64,000 bases of DNA. Origin: Bog-113 sp963752695 (lineage in GTDB: Bacteria > Acidobacteriota > Terriglobia > Bryobacterales > Bryobacteraceae). The DNA lies in NCBI GenBank assembly GCA_963752695.1, contig CAVVZB010000003.1, positions 62,001-126,000 of the forward strand, in the 5' to 3' direction. The stretch's first letter is position 1. Each line of letters opens with the position of its first letter. The position numbers and the translations under genes are program-made. The notes beneath the pieces were generated by a model. The model was not told where the DNA came from. It did no database searches and saw only the letters and a list, made by a program, of their open reading frames with translations. Below, one piece after another: positions 8,412 to 17,447 of this stretch.

Positions 8412-9735
8412 CTCCGGAAGCAACGCAATTCTGCGGTCTCTCCAGGACTACGTGGCGAGCGCGGATCTTCTGGTGTGTCGCGGCATTGTCACCGAGCTGA
8501 CGGGACTCCTGGTCGTTTCGCGCGGGCCGGACACAGCAGTTGGAGAGTTTTGCGAGATCTTGACGTCGAGCGGGCGTCGAATCCGCACGCAGGTGATTGG
8601 ATTTCGCGACGATAGCGTGCTCTCGATGGCGCTGGAAGAGATCGATGGTCTTAGTCTCGGAGACGCCATCATCGCCCGGCCCGGTGCGGCCACGGTTGCA
8701 GTCGGTCCGCAGCTTCTTGGCCGGGTCATCGACGGATTTGGACTTCCGATGGACGGCGGCCCAGTTGAGGCTGATGCGTTCTATAGCCTTTATCGCGCGC
8801 CGGAAAGTCCGCTCACGCGCGCCCATATTACCGAGCCGCTTGTTACGGGAGTTCGCGCGATCGATGGACTTCTAACCTGTGGCAAGGGCCAGCGGATTGG
8901 CATCTTTGGGGGAAGCGGCGTCGGAAAATCCACACTGCTAGGCGCCATGGCTCGGCAGAGTGCAGCGGACGTGTGCGTGATTGCGCTGATTGGCGAACGT
9001 AATCGCGAAGTGCGCGGCTTCATCGAACAGGAACTCGGACCGGAAGGCGCGGCTAAGTCGGTCCTCGTGGTTTCTACGTCAGACCAGCCCGCGCCGCTTC
9101 GCGTACGGGCTTGCTTTGTCGCATTGGCGATCGCCGAATATTTTCGGGATCAAGGCAAGAGCGTGTTGTTGGTCATGGACTCTGTCACGCGGTTGGCGAT
9201 GGCGCAGCGCGAGATCGGGTTGGCGGCTGGCGAGCCACCAAGTCAGAAGGGATACACGCCATCGGTTTTCCAGATGCTGCCCAAGATTTGCGAACGAGCC
9301 GGAAACTTCGTGCGCGGCTCCATTACCGGGTTTTTCACCGTACTGGTGGAGGGCGATGATTTCAACGAGCCGATCTGTGACGCCGTTCGCTCAATCCTGG
9401 ATGGCCATATCGTGCTGTCGCGCGACCTTGGCGCTTCGGGACATTATCCGGCAATTCAGGTGCTCGATTCAGTTAGCAGACTGCAGTCGGCCATCGCCGG
9501 GCCCGAACAGAAGGAACATGCCCGCCGAATGCGGGACGCGCTATCCGCATACCGCCAATCCGAAGATCTGATCCAACTGGGCGCTTACGTCGCTGGCACC
9601 AATCCGCGGCTGGACGCGAGTATCCGCGCGCGCGGTGAAATGCTGAAGTTCCTCAAGCAGAACGCCGACGAAGCGTCTGGCTTGAATGAAACGCTTGACG
9701 GCCTCAAACACGTTGCGACCCTGCTTCCGCAATGA
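8380..9735 (+). CDS. fliI: Flagellum-specific ATPase FliI
   Basis: FliI is the hexameric ATPase that energises flagellar protein export. I place the start at ATG 8380 (451 residues), preceded by AGGAG 8 bases upstream and lying inside the fliH 3' end; the frame is open further upstream but that part has no family similarity. The Walker A motif FGGSGVGKST is at residues 176-185. Also present are VIALIGERNREVRGFIEQEL, the Walker B region SVLLVMDSVTRLAMAQREIG and the F1/T3SS ATPase signature PSVFQMLPKICERAG. The stop overlaps fliJ by four bases (ATGA). Confidence 0.96.
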   Translation: MALQTVSSGANSGSNAILRSLQDYVASADLLVCRGIVTELTGLLVVSRGPDTAVGEFCEILTSSGRRIRTQVIGFRDDSVLSMALEEIDGLSLGDAIIARPGAATVAVGPQLLGRVIDGFGLPMDGGPVEADAFYSLYRAPESPLTRAHITEPLVTGVRAIDGLLTCGKGQRIGIFGGSGVGKSTLLGAMARQSAADVCVIALIGERNREVRGFIEQELGPEGAAKSVLVVSTSDQPAPLRVRACFVALAIAEYFRDQGKSVLLVMDSVTRLAMAQREIGLAAGEPPSQKGYTPSVFQMLPKICERAGNFVRGSITGFFTVLVEGDDFNEPICDAVRSILDGHIVLSRDLGASGHYPAIQVLDSVSRLQSAIAGPEQKEHARRMRDALSAYRQSEDLIQLGAYVAGTNPRLDASIRARGEMLKFLKQNADEASGLNETLDGLKHVATLLPQ

Positions 9736-10199
9736 AGAAGTTTCTGTTTCCGTTAGAGCGCGTGCATGCGTGGCGGCGCTTGGAATATGACCGGGAATGC
9801 GCGGTTCTGGCCAGCCTCGAAGCCGACCTCAAGGCCGGGGTGCAACGGGAACAAGCCATTCGCGACGAGCGGGTTCAGTGCGAGCAGTCGCTTGCGCGAT
9901 CGATACATTTCGAAGCGCATGAGGTGGGCACTCTGGCGAACTGGCAAGCGCAAGTATCGCGTTCCCTTGCCGCTATGGCCATGAAACAACAGCAAACTCA
10001 GGCGCGAGTGGCGCAACAACGAGCGAAAGTCAGCGTGGCCGAGCGACAAGTAAAGCTTCTGGAACGTCTGCGCGAACGGCGCCATTCCGCGTGGCTTGTC
10101 GAAGTATCCAAGGAGGAGGAAGCACTTGCGGCTGAATCCTACCTCGCCCGCGGCATTCGACTGAAGGCGGCAACTTTGGGCCCTCCCCAAAGCAGTTAG
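9732..10199 (+). CDS. fliJ: Flagellar export chaperone FliJ
   Basis: FliJ is a small coiled-coil protein that couples FliI to the export gate. The 155-residue product begins with the FliJ-type start KKFLFPLERVHAWRRLEYD, and almost the whole length is charged helical coiled coil (KVSVAERQVKLLERLRERR). It is the last gene of the flgB operon, overlapping fliI by ATGA. A tRNA gene follows 43 bases later. Sequence identity within this family is low, so the call rests on pattern and position. Confidence 0.88.
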   Translation: MKKFLFPLERVHAWRRLEYDRECAVLASLEADLKAGVQREQAIRDERVQCEQSLARSIHFEAHEVGTLANWQAQVSRSLAAMAMKQQQTQARVAQQRAKVSVAERQVKLLERLRERRHSAWLVEVSKEEEALAAESYLARGIRLKAATLGPPQSS

Positions 10200-10242
10200 A
10201 ATGGTGGTAAGCCCCCGAGTCGACGCCAGCGATTCGAAATGC

Positions 10243-10319
10243 GGGCGCGTAGCTCAGGTGGATAGAGCATTTGCCTTCTAAGCAAAGGGTCGCAGGTTCG
10301 AGTCCTGCCGCGCCTACCA
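10243..10319 (+). tRNA. tRNA-Arg (anticodon TCT)
   Basis: A 77-base cloverleaf folds completely. The acceptor stem pairs GGGCGCG with CGCGCCT (one terminal G-T). The D arm is GCTC/GAGC, the anticodon stem TTTGC/GCAAA with loop CTTCTAA, and the T arm contains GGTTCGAGTCC. The anticodon TCT lies at 10277-10279 and CCA is encoded at 10317-10319. It reads AGA codons. It directly borders a degraded region with IS-like repeats. Confidence 0.96.
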
Positions 10320-10683
10320 ACCTTAACTTGTCCGGACCGGACACATAGGTAACAGATTGTTCTTGAGACATAGGTAACATGTTCGAGAGATCTATTAATC
10401 CGATACTGATGATGAAAGAGAAAGAGGCCGAAAGGAACGGTGCTCATCGTCCACGATGAGTCGCTCCGGCTATTCCTTGGCGAGTTGACCGGGTGCCTTC
10501 AAGACGAGACCCTTTACTACGAACAGCCAGACAGCAATCAGAGGCCGACGCATGGGAAAACCAACGAGGCTGTGCCTCCGGACACCAGAACGTTGGACAT
10601 CTGGGTATACGAGTAAAGAAAGCCGATCGAAATAATTACGATCGAGACCAGCGTCGCGAACCGAGCAGCGCTAGACTTCGTAA
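10320..10683. other. Decayed intergenic region between tRNA-Arg and the TetR pseudogene
   Basis: About 360 bases without a convincing gene. It holds the IS-end-like repeats described separately. A 58-codon open frame follows from GTG 10440 to TAA 10616 (begins MLIVHDESLRLFLGEL), preceded by AAAGGA but with no family I recognise. An AT-centred hairpin has CGATCG arms at 10624-10629 and 10639-10644. The mixture of fragments, next to a broken regulator and a tRNA gene, is typical of old insertion scars. Confidence 0.45.
10329..10379. repeat. IS-end-like remnant: inverted repeat plus two direct repeats
   Basis: A perfect inverted repeat with 7-base arms (TGTCCGG-A-CCGGACA, 10329-10343) abuts two exact copies of ACATAGGTAACA at 10343-10354 and 10368-10379, offset by 25 bases. 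Tandem ACATAGGTAACA-type motifs next to a TGTCC end recall, from memory, the termini of some IS481/IS21-like elements. No transposase frame is present, so I read it as a solo end left by a deleted or decayed element beside the tRNA-Arg gene. Confidence 0.45.
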
Positions 10684-11156
10684 GTGGCAACCAAGCACGC
10701 GCCGAACCGAGTAGCGGAACGAAGGGTGCGTGACAATCAGGCCCGCCGGGCGCAGATTATCCGCGCGGCCCGGCGGATCGCGAATCTCGAGGGGTGGTCC
10801 AATGGAACCGTTCGGCGGCTCTCGGACAAAATTTCTTATAGCCAACCTGTTTGGTACGGGCATTTTGGAAGCCGTGAAGGAATTCTGGCCGCGGTTGGAA
10901 TCCAAAGATTTCAGGAGACAGGCCTAACTTTGGAACAGGCACGACTGCGGGCCGAGCAAGGCGCGCCGTGAGAGCAGCCGCGGGTGCATACCTGAAGTTT
11001 GCTGCCCCTGAAGTTACATCTGAAATATTTTGGGCGAGCTTGCATGGCATTGCAGAACTGACAAGAACCAGGCGATTTCCGCCAAGCCGTCAGCAGTCCC
11101 GCAGTAGGGCCATTGTCGGAATTTTCACTCTGGCAAGAACGGGTTCTAAATCCTAG
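10684..11156 (+). pseudogene. TetR/AcrR-family regulator, frameshifted and internally shortened
   Basis: The first frame (10684-10971, GTG start) encodes a clear TetR helix-turn-helix: RRAQIIRAARRIANLEGW, LSDKISYSQPVWYGHFGSRE and then GILAAVGIQRFQETGLTLEQ. It stops at TGA 10969-10971. The overlapping frame (10968-11156) continues the family: AAAGAYLKFAAPEVTSEIFW then ASLHGIAELTRTRRFP matches the C-terminal ligand domain (WHG-like). The two parts join only by a one-base shift. The segment between 'YLKFA' and 'SEIFWASLHG' is shorter than in intact members, suggesting an additional deletion. The protein is therefore probably non-functional. Confidence 0.75.
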
Positions 11157-11160
11157 AATC

Positions 11161-13614
11161 ATGTCCACTTACGTTTTTATTCCCTCGCTCTGGAAGCGTG
11201 CACAAACCGGCCTCCGTCAATTAACCCTTAGTTCGCGGATTCGTGGTGGAGTTATCCTGGCTGGGATCGTTGTCCTGGCGAACTTCAATATCGTATTCCT
11301 CGGACAGTCGCTGGTCGCCACTGCCAATAACGATCCGGTTGCTGGAGAGGAACCGCAAACCAAACCCGGATTGTTTCAGGGCGAGAACTCATCGTTGAAC
11401 TGGCACGATGTCGGGAGCACTTGGTGGCAGTGGGAACCGGCAGGAAAAATGATATCCAGAAACCTTTGGCACGGGAAGATGCCTTTGTGGGACACCCATA
11501 TCGGAGGCGGAGTTAATGCACATGCAAGCCTGATACAAACACAATACTATCCTCCCTATCTTCTACTCCTACTGTCCGGTGACAGTCCCATCCTGAGAGA
11601 CTGTTATTACCTACTGCAAGTCTTCGCCAGCGGCCTATTCCTGTTTCTTACTTTCCGAAACCACGGTTTCACGCAACTCGCTTCACTGGTGGCGGGAACC
11701 ACCTATATGCTCAGCGGTGCAATGACGCAGAATGTTAATTCAAGCATCGGCCAGTCATTCGCGGCTTTGCCATTTCTATTTTGGACGATTGATCGGGTTG
11801 CTTCGCATCGATCGTGGAAATGGGTCGGCTTTGGATCGAGTGCCCTTGGAATCTTCATCCTTTCCGCTTTCTTGCCGGTAGTCATATCCGGGTATCTGGT
11901 AGTTCTCCTGTATTGTCTTAGCCTCCTGATTCATCCCACCAACGGAACAAGACACGACCTGCTTAGGATTTCGGCATGCCTGTTACTCGCGACGATGCTC
12001 GCGTCCTTTCTTCTCCTTCCGGTTTTGATTGAGTCCCAGCAGGACGCAACGTTCAAGTCGTGGTACTCCGGAATCGGAGCTCAGCATTACGCGCTGTCGC
12101 AGATGCTAGCGCTGGTATCTCCGGCAATTGGGTTTGACGATCTTCAACTCGCCAATTCAAATCGGCAGCTTTTCAAACCCCCGCTTGTGCCGAGCCCGTT
12201 CTACATCGGTGTTGTGACTATTCTGCTCGCTTGTCTTGCGTTCGGCCCCGTGGATCAGAGGCATCGCCGAATCAGACTCGTATTCATTTTTATCAGCGCA
12301 TTCATGTTTCTGAAGTTAATTGGCGCGGTACCCGTTCAGTGGATCGCCTATCTCCCTGTTCTTTCCAGCATCCACTTCGTCTCTTACTTCTGTGGCGCTC
12401 TCACACTGGGTGTTTGCGGCCTTGCGGGTATTGGTGTTGAGCGAGTCCTGGGGACGGGATTGTGGAAAACTACCTTCGGTAGTGCCTTACTCGCAATCGG
12501 CGTTCTTGTCTTTTGCATAATTAGATTCGATCAGAGCGTCCCTATGAATGAGATGTTGAGCCCACCGGAGGCCCGCACCGCCGCGCTTCATTACGGGCTG
12601 GAGGCAGTCCGGCTTGGATTTCTCTTGACCCTTTTCCTTGGATGCGCTTATGTGCTCAGGAATCCTTCAAACAAACAGCTGGCGGGATACGGTATTTCCG
12701 CCCTTGTATTGTGTGACCTTGTCAGCGTTGGGTGGCGTGGCCGGTATCTCAGGTTAGACGTCTGGTCGAGACCGCCAAGCTATATCCAGTTTCTTCAAAA
12801 GGATCGATCGGTGTTCCGAGTACATGGATCGACCAATTCTATCCTGACCGCTGACATTGGCGAGGCATTCGATCTCGACGTGCTGTCCTCGCGGACTCCT
12901 TTTAACTCTTCGAGATACTCAACTATTCTGCGGACTTACTTCGATTCGCCAAATATGCCCTATCCGATTGCTGCGGCAGCCGTGCCGAAGAACCGGAATC
13001 TACTGGACGTGTTGAACGTCAAGTATCTGGTATCCAGTATTTCGGACAAGGCTCAGGCAGCCAAGATCCAGCAAGCTGGATTGTTTCCGGTGTTCCACGA
13101 TAGTGCGTTCTGCGTGAACCTGAATCCGAGCGCGTGGCCCCGTGCTTACGTGGCTACTAGCACGACCGTGGTACCGAGTCCGGAAGCAGCGCTGCCCGCT
13201 CTTCCAACATTGCCGCGGAATGGAGTGGTGGTCGAGTCCGGCGAGATTCCTCGCGGAACGAATACAGGGGTAGACGACGGCGGGGTCAAGGTCGTGAGGT
13301 TCGACTCCGACGAAATCCGGTTAGATGTTTCTGCCAGAGCAGCCGGTATCCTCGTGCTGACTGAAAACTTTTCATCTGGTTGGCGCGCGAGAGTCAACGG
13401 ACAGAGTAGCCGGATCTACCACGCCAACTACTCTTTCCAGGGCGTCAGTGTCCCAGCAGGGCACTCGGAAGTACAGTTTAGTTTTGTGCCTGAGGGTCTT
13501 ATTCCGGGGCTAATTATTTCGCTTTGTGCGTTGGTCGTGAGTCTTGGTTTGTTTTTGGCCGGAGATCGCGCTCCACGCCGCAATCGGCGGGAGTCGGCTC
13601 ATGTTAGCCTGTAA
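11161..13614 (+). CDS. YfhO-family multi-pass membrane protein
   Basis: The 817-residue integral membrane protein has the hydropathy of YfhO/GT-C-fold proteins. A signal-anchor lies near residues 24-45, then a periplasmic loop (NDPVAGEEPQTKPGLFQGEN), about eleven further hydrophobic helices between residues 130 and 530, and a long C-terminal exported region. The end has the YfhO signature SSGWRARVNGQSSRIYHANY, then SFQGVSVPAGHSEVQFSF and a final helix. YfhO is implicated in glycosylation of cell-envelope polymers in Firmicutes; here the substrate is unknown. The start is ATG 11161; the frame extends upstream into the TetR pseudogene without support. There is no Shine-Dalgarno sequence. Confidence 0.85.
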   Translation: MSTYVFIPSLWKRAQTGLRQLTLSSRIRGGVILAGIVVLANFNIVFLGQSLVATANNDPVAGEEPQTKPGLFQGENSSLNWHDVGSTWWQWEPAGKMISRNLWHGKMPLWDTHIGGGVNAHASLIQTQYYPPYLLLLLSGDSPILRDCYYLLQVFASGLFLFLTFRNHGFTQLASLVAGTTYMLSGAMTQNVNSSIGQSFAALPFLFWTIDRVASHRSWKWVGFGSSALGIFILSAFLPVVISGYLVVLLYCLSLLIHPTNGTRHDLLRISACLLLATMLASFLLLPVLIESQQDATFKSWYSGIGAQHYALSQMLALVSPAIGFDDLQLANSNRQLFKPPLVPSPFYIGVVTILLACLAFGPVDQRHRRIRLVFIFISAFMFLKLIGAVPVQWIAYLPVLSSIHFVSYFCGALTLGVCGLAGIGVERVLGTGLWKTTFGSALLAIGVLVFCIIRFDQSVPMNEMLSPPEARTAALHYGLEAVRLGFLLTLFLGCAYVLRNPSNKQLAGYGISALVLCDLVSVGWRGRYLRLDVWSRPPSYIQFLQKDRSVFRVHGSTNSILTADIGEAFDLDVLSSRTPFNSSRYSTILRTYFDSPNMPYPIAAAAVPKNRNLLDVLNVKYLVSSISDKAQAAKIQQAGLFPVFHDSAFCVNLNPSAWPRAYVATSTTVVPSPEAALPALPTLPRNGVVVESGEIPRGTNTGVDDGGVKVVRFDSDEIRLDVSARAAGILVLTENFSSGWRARVNGQSSRIYHANYSFQGVSVPAGHSEVQFSFVPEGLIPGLIISLCALVVSLGLFLAGDRAPRRNRRESAHVSL

Positions 13615-13620
13615 GTAGCC

Positions 13621-14643
13621 GTGCAACCTCTCCTTGGGATGGAGGTTAGTGAACTCCAAGAGGTCTTGGGGCCGACTGAACCAGCCTTCCGCGCAAAACA
13701 AATTTATATCGCCCTTTACCAGCAAAAGATTTCTGACCTCGTTCAAGTCTCAACGCTGCCGGCGCCCCTGCGGGCGCAGATATCGCGAGAGCATGGCGTC
13801 GGTCTGCCGCTGCTTGATCGCCGCTGGGACTCAATAGATGGCACCAAGCGTTATCTATTGCGATTAGAAGACCAGCGAACCGTCGAGACGGTGCTCATGC
13901 CCGAGGAGACGCGCCACACTGTTTGTATCTCGAGCCAGGTCGGCTGCCCTGTCGATTGCAAATTTTGCATGACAGCGCTCATGGGTCTGGAGCGGAACTT
14001 GACGGCCGGGGAAATCGTGGGTCAAGTTCTGTTCATCGCGCGCGATCAGAACCTGCTTGCCGATACGCAACGATTCAATATCGTCATGATGGGGATGGGT
14101 GAGCCGTTGCTGAATTTGGCCAACGTGCTCAAAGCGACGCGGATTTTGTGCGATCCCAAAGGCGTTGGATTGCCTGAGCGGCGGATCACTCTGTCGACGT
14201 CTGGGATCATTCCCAAGATCGAGGAACTGGGTAAAGCCGAAGTTCGCCCAAAGCTTGCCATCTCCTTGAACGCATCGACAGAAGAGTCGCGGCAGCAGTT
14301 GATGCCGATCACCCGCAAGTGGCACTTGTCTGACCTCATCGAAGCGTGCCGCGCTTATCCACTGCGGTCTTGGGAAAAGCTGACGTTTGAGTACGTCCTG
14401 CTCAAAGGTGTGAACGACGCCGATGCCGATGCCAAGCGCGTCGTCAAGCTACTAGCAAATCTAAACGCGAAAATTAACCTGATTGCTCTAAACGCAGGAC
14501 CGGAGATTCCCTTTGAGACCCCGGACCCCGAACGGGTAATCAGCTTTCAAAATATCGTGAAACGCGCGATGCCTTGCTTTATCCGGAAGCCTCGCGGGTT
14601 GGATATCTTCGCTGCCTGCGGGCAACTGAAACGAAACGCCTAG
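13621..14643 (+). CDS. rlmN: Dual-specificity 23S rRNA/tRNA adenine-C2 methyltransferase RlmN
   Basis: RlmN is a radical SAM enzyme that methylates A2503 of 23S rRNA and A37 of some tRNAs. The 340-residue product (GTG start) carries the radical SAM cluster motif CPVDCKFC (Cys109, Cys113, Cys116). Other family motifs are TVETVLMPEE, MMGMGEPLLNLANV, RRITLSTSGIIPKI and ISLNASTEESR. The C-terminal FAACGQL contains the methyl-carrying cysteine (Cys333). All catalytic residues are present. It follows the YfhO gene by six bases and may be co-transcribed with it. Confidence 0.96.
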   Translation: MQPLLGMEVSELQEVLGPTEPAFRAKQIYIALYQQKISDLVQVSTLPAPLRAQISREHGVGLPLLDRRWDSIDGTKRYLLRLEDQRTVETVLMPEETRHTVCISSQVGCPVDCKFCMTALMGLERNLTAGEIVGQVLFIARDQNLLADTQRFNIVMMGMGEPLLNLANVLKATRILCDPKGVGLPERRITLSTSGIIPKIEELGKAEVRPKLAISLNASTEESRQQLMPITRKWHLSDLIEACRAYPLRSWEKLTFEYVLLKGVNDADADAKRVVKLLANLNAKINLIALNAGPEIPFETPDPERVISFQNIVKRAMPCFIRKPRGLDIFAACGQLKRNA

Positions 14644-14717
14644 TTTGTACTGTTCTGCTATCCCCTTAGATTAATAGTGGTTTTTCCTTATTCCAGCTAG
14701 GATCAAGGAAAAGCGTA

Positions 14718-15191
14718 ATGTTCAATCCCAAATTTATTCTGCTGGTAACCGCAGCAATCGGAATCGCGCACCTGCCTGAGCTTCAGGCCGGTGCGTCAGG
14801 CGCTCGCGCCCATTATCTTGGCGGGACTGGCACCGCGCTTATTGAGAAGTCTGAGGTGCGCATCGAACTCACCGGAGATGATGACCTCGTGCTCGGATGC
14901 AAAGGCGCCTCAGTCCGCGTTCCTTATACCAACATCAATACTCTCGAATACGGCCAGAAGGTAGACCGGCGCGTTCTGGAAGCAATTATTATCTCGCCCT
15001 TGATGTTGCTCTCTAAGCATCGCACTCACTTTCTGACCATTGGTTACACCGATCCCGATGGACACCAACAGGCGATGGTGTTTCGAGTGGAGTCCGGGGA
15101 TGTACGTAGCCTGCTTGTCGGCTTGGAAGCGCGAACAGGACGCAAAGTCGAGTACCAGGACGACGACGCGCGAAAGGCCGGCAAGGGATGA
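14718..15191 (+). CDS. Hypothetical exported protein, PH-like beta-rich domain
   Basis: The 157-residue product starts with a cleavable-looking signal peptide (FILLVTAAIGIAHLPELQAGA). The mature part is beta-rich with short hydrophobic strands (AHYLGGTGTALIEKSEVRIE, VRVPYTNINTLEYGQKVDRR, HFLTIGYTDPDGHQQAMVFR), similar in pattern to bacterial PH-like domains. I cannot name the family. A good AAGGA site precedes the ATG, and the stop overlaps the next gene by ATGA, so the two exported proteins are translationally coupled. Confidence 0.7.
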   Translation: MFNPKFILLVTAAIGIAHLPELQAGASGARAHYLGGTGTALIEKSEVRIELTGDDDLVLGCKGASVRVPYTNINTLEYGQKVDRRVLEAIIISPLMLLSKHRTHFLTIGYTDPDGHQQAMVFRVESGDVRSLLVGLEARTGRKVEYQDDDARKAGKG

Positions 15192-15799
15192 GGCTTCTTG
15201 CTCTTCTTTTGCTAGCCGGATCGACCGGGTGGGCGCTTGAGCCGGCGGGTAGCACTCTCGCGACCATCAAACGCATCTACGTCGATACTTTCGGAGACAC
15301 TCCGCAATCGGTGATGCTGCATGACATGGTGATCGTCAGCCTTTCGAGCTCCGGGTTCTTTGCGATCACCGAGAAGCCCGACCATGCGGATGCAATCCTC
15401 CGCGGATCAGCGGACGATCAGATCTATGTCGAGCGGCACCATTCCACTGACAGCATCACCGCCGGCATTCACTCCGGCAACTCTGATAATTACACGTCGA
15501 AGTACGATCACACGAGTACGTCCAAGAGCAGCGGCTTAAACATTGGCCAGAATGAAACCATGCAGAGCGAGGACCGGCGGCACGAGGCGTCGGCGTCCGT
15601 GCGCCTGGTCAACCGCGATGGCGACGTGATCTGGTCGACCACCCAGGAAAGCTCCGGCGCGAAGTTTCGGAGTTCCAGCGCGGACGTGGCGGATAAAATA
15701 TTTCGGAAGTTGGTGATTGATCTTCAGAAGGCCCGGAATACGTCATCTTCTTTGCCCGCAGCTTCGGCAACGATGCAAGCGGGTATTCCCACCCGGTAG
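15188..15799 (+). CDS. Hypothetical exported protein
   Basis: The 203-residue product starts with a signal peptide (RLLALLLLAGSTGWALEPAG) followed by an alpha/beta region (IKRIYVDTFGDTPQSVMLHD, ADAILRGSADDQIYVERH). A Ser/Thr/Asp-rich low-complexity stretch comes next, then VRLVNRDGDVIWSTTQESSG. The organisation, in which repeated summing strands end with 'DGDVIWSTTQ', resembles outer-membrane-associated CsgG/DUF4136-like proteins, but the match is too weak to name. It is coupled to the previous gene by ATGA. The last 76 bases overlap the convergent epimerase pseudogene. Confidence 0.65.
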   Translation: MRLLALLLLAGSTGWALEPAGSTLATIKRIYVDTFGDTPQSVMLHDMVIVSLSSSGFFAITEKPDHADAILRGSADDQIYVERHHSTDSITAGIHSGNSDNYTSKYDHTSTSKSSGLNIGQNETMQSEDRRHEASASVRLVNRDGDVIWSTTQESSGAKFRSSSADVADKIFRKLVIDLQKARNTSSSLPAASATMQAGIPTR

Positions 15800-16582
15800 T
15801 CAGGAAACCGAAGTTCAATTCCAAGAAGGCGCCGGATGGCCGATCCGTCGACTTGCCGGTCGGCTTTGCGTGTCTCACTTAACTCTTGTTTGTCGCTAGC
15901 CGAAGGCAATGGGATGCCGAGCAATTCGGCGCAGTACTGGGCGATTTCGGCGGAAGCGCAGGGAAGCTCGTCAGCCACGGGATAGGCTCCGATTGCGCTG
16001 CCGAGTAGTCCCGCAATGCAGTGGGTCGCGAGGTCATCAACATGAATGCGGCTAACGTAATTTTCACCGGCTTCGCGCAACTTGTATGTGCCGATGCGCA
16101 TGGCCGAATGGATTCCGCGATGTGGCCCGTAGATCGCGGCGGGACGTAGAATCAACGAGTTCGGAAGCAATCCAGTGATGGTGGCTTCGGCACTGCATCG
16201 CAATCGTTCTCGAAGGGTAATAGGCGCGGGCGCAGTAAGCTCATCGACTTTCTTGGTTGTTCCATAAACGCCAGTAGTCGATAGGTAAACCACGCGCCCG
16301 GCTGGATGTAGGTGTTCAACAATCTCGGCTGTTAAATCAGTTTCGCCAATTGTGGGCAGCGAGTACAGGACCAGAGTGTCTCGGTCGACGTAAGGGGAAA
16401 CGGCATTAATCGTGTCCCGACTGACTGAGATCAAGCGGAACGGCTATGTTGCAGAATGTAGTCAGGCTGGAGCTATCGCGGGCTGTAGCAACAATTTGAT
16501 GTCCCTGCAGCATAAGCCGCCGGGCCACACGCTTGCCGGTATACCCGCACCCAAGAATAAGGATCTTGGATGCGGAGGTCAT
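15724..16582 (-). pseudogene. NAD(P)-dependent sugar epimerase/dehydratase-like gene, frameshifted
   Basis: Two frames together make one SDR protein. The first 58 codons (16582 down to TAA at 16406-16408) carry the Rossmann dinucleotide motif KILILGCGYTGKRVARRL. The frame shifted by one base, entered near 16434, continues without a break in homology: TLVLYSLPTIGE, VVYLSTTGVYGTTKKVDELT (the YxxxK-region equivalent), LILRPAAIYGPHRG and YVSRIHVDDLA. No single start gives the whole domain, so the gene is broken by one indel near 16420-16440. A sequencing error is the alternative. It lies five bases after the DUF892 gene, in the same direction. Confidence 0.75.
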
Positions 16583-16587
16583 TTCAG

Positions 16588-17334
16588 CTACAGAGTAACA
16601 AGAGGCTCGGGCTTTTCGCCGCCGAGCTTCGCCGCGAGATCCTTTGTGGCGTCTCGGATGGAACCACGAATCTGGTTGCGTGTTTCCTCTCCAGACTTCG
16701 GAGCGAAAAGTACGGACAGCGCACCGCCAATAGCTAATCCTAACGCCAATTTGCCCATAGATAACCCAGAGCCGTCGGACGGACGGGAGACCGGGCCGTT
16801 AACGTCGTGCCGGACACCGGTGCGCGCGTGTGAATATGGCGCAGCAGCGGCATGCAAATTAACGCTGGCTTGAGCAATTTTGGTTAGCAGCGCATCAGCC
16901 TCTTCTTCTTCTTTCAGAGACTCGCCCAGCAGATCCTCGACGTCTTTGTACCCAAGAATGCCTGCGTGGGTTCGTACGCAGCCATAAGCGGCGATTTCAT
17001 AATGCTCGATCTTTTGAGCGCTACTGATTAAGGCCGCATCGGTGACGGCCGCATCGAACGTGTTGCTCGCGCCAAGGACCCCACTTTGGCGAATCAGACC
17101 CGCCACGCCGGAAGCCTTCCCGCGATTCGGCTTCTCGCCTAGGATCGCAAAACTTTTTTCCAAGCGCTCGATTTGCGCTTTCGTTTGCTTTTGATGTGTT
17201 TTGAAGGCCGCCGTCAGCTCTGACGCGGTCGCTTTCTTGGCCAGAACGGAGAGCCCCTTGTAGATCTGCTTTTCAGCATCGTACAACTCTGCCAGCTCCT
17301 CCATGAAAAGGTCTTCAAGTGCTTGTGATCGCAT
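16588..17334 (-). CDS. DUF892 (YciE-type ferritin-like) protein with C-terminal YtxH-like segment
   Basis: The start is ATG 17334 with GAGGGG six bases upstream; the longer open frame lacks similarity. Residues 1-165 form the DUF892/YciE four-helix ferritin-like domain (ALEDLFMEELAELYDAEKQI, KIEHYEIAAYGCVRTHAGIL, LLGESLKEEEEADALL), with Glu/His positions suited to a di-metal site. The C-terminal ~70 residues are a YtxH-like piece: a glycine-rich hydrophobic segment (KLALGLAIGGALSVLFAPKS) followed by a charged tail. The family is linked to stress responses. The fusion would tether the ferritin-like domain to a membrane, which is inference. Confidence 0.8.
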   Translation of the reverse strand: MRSQALEDLFMEELAELYDAEKQIYKGLSVLAKKATASELTAAFKTHQKQTKAQIERLEKSFAILGEKPNRGKASGVAGLIRQSGVLGASNTFDAAVTDAALISSAQKIEHYEIAAYGCVRTHAGILGYKDVEDLLGESLKEEEEADALLTKIAQASVNLHAAAAPYSHARTGVRHDVNGPVSRPSDGSGLSMGKLALGLAIGGALSVLFAPKSGEETRNQIRGSIRDATKDLAAKLGGEKPEPLVTL

Positions 17335-17447
17335 ATTCCCCTCGGCTGTGTGAAAGCAATTGGCGCTCCATTCAGATTGAGAATAGGCAAGCCGATGAGC
17401 GGGTTTCAGTACACTGGGACTGGATCTCAAAACAAAGGGAGAAGAAC

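Noticed and set aside
10196..10447. Minus-strand open frame containing GRRGRTRTCDPLLRRQ
   Set aside because: It is the antisense translation of the tRNA-Arg gene, a well-known spurious protein, and has no independent support.
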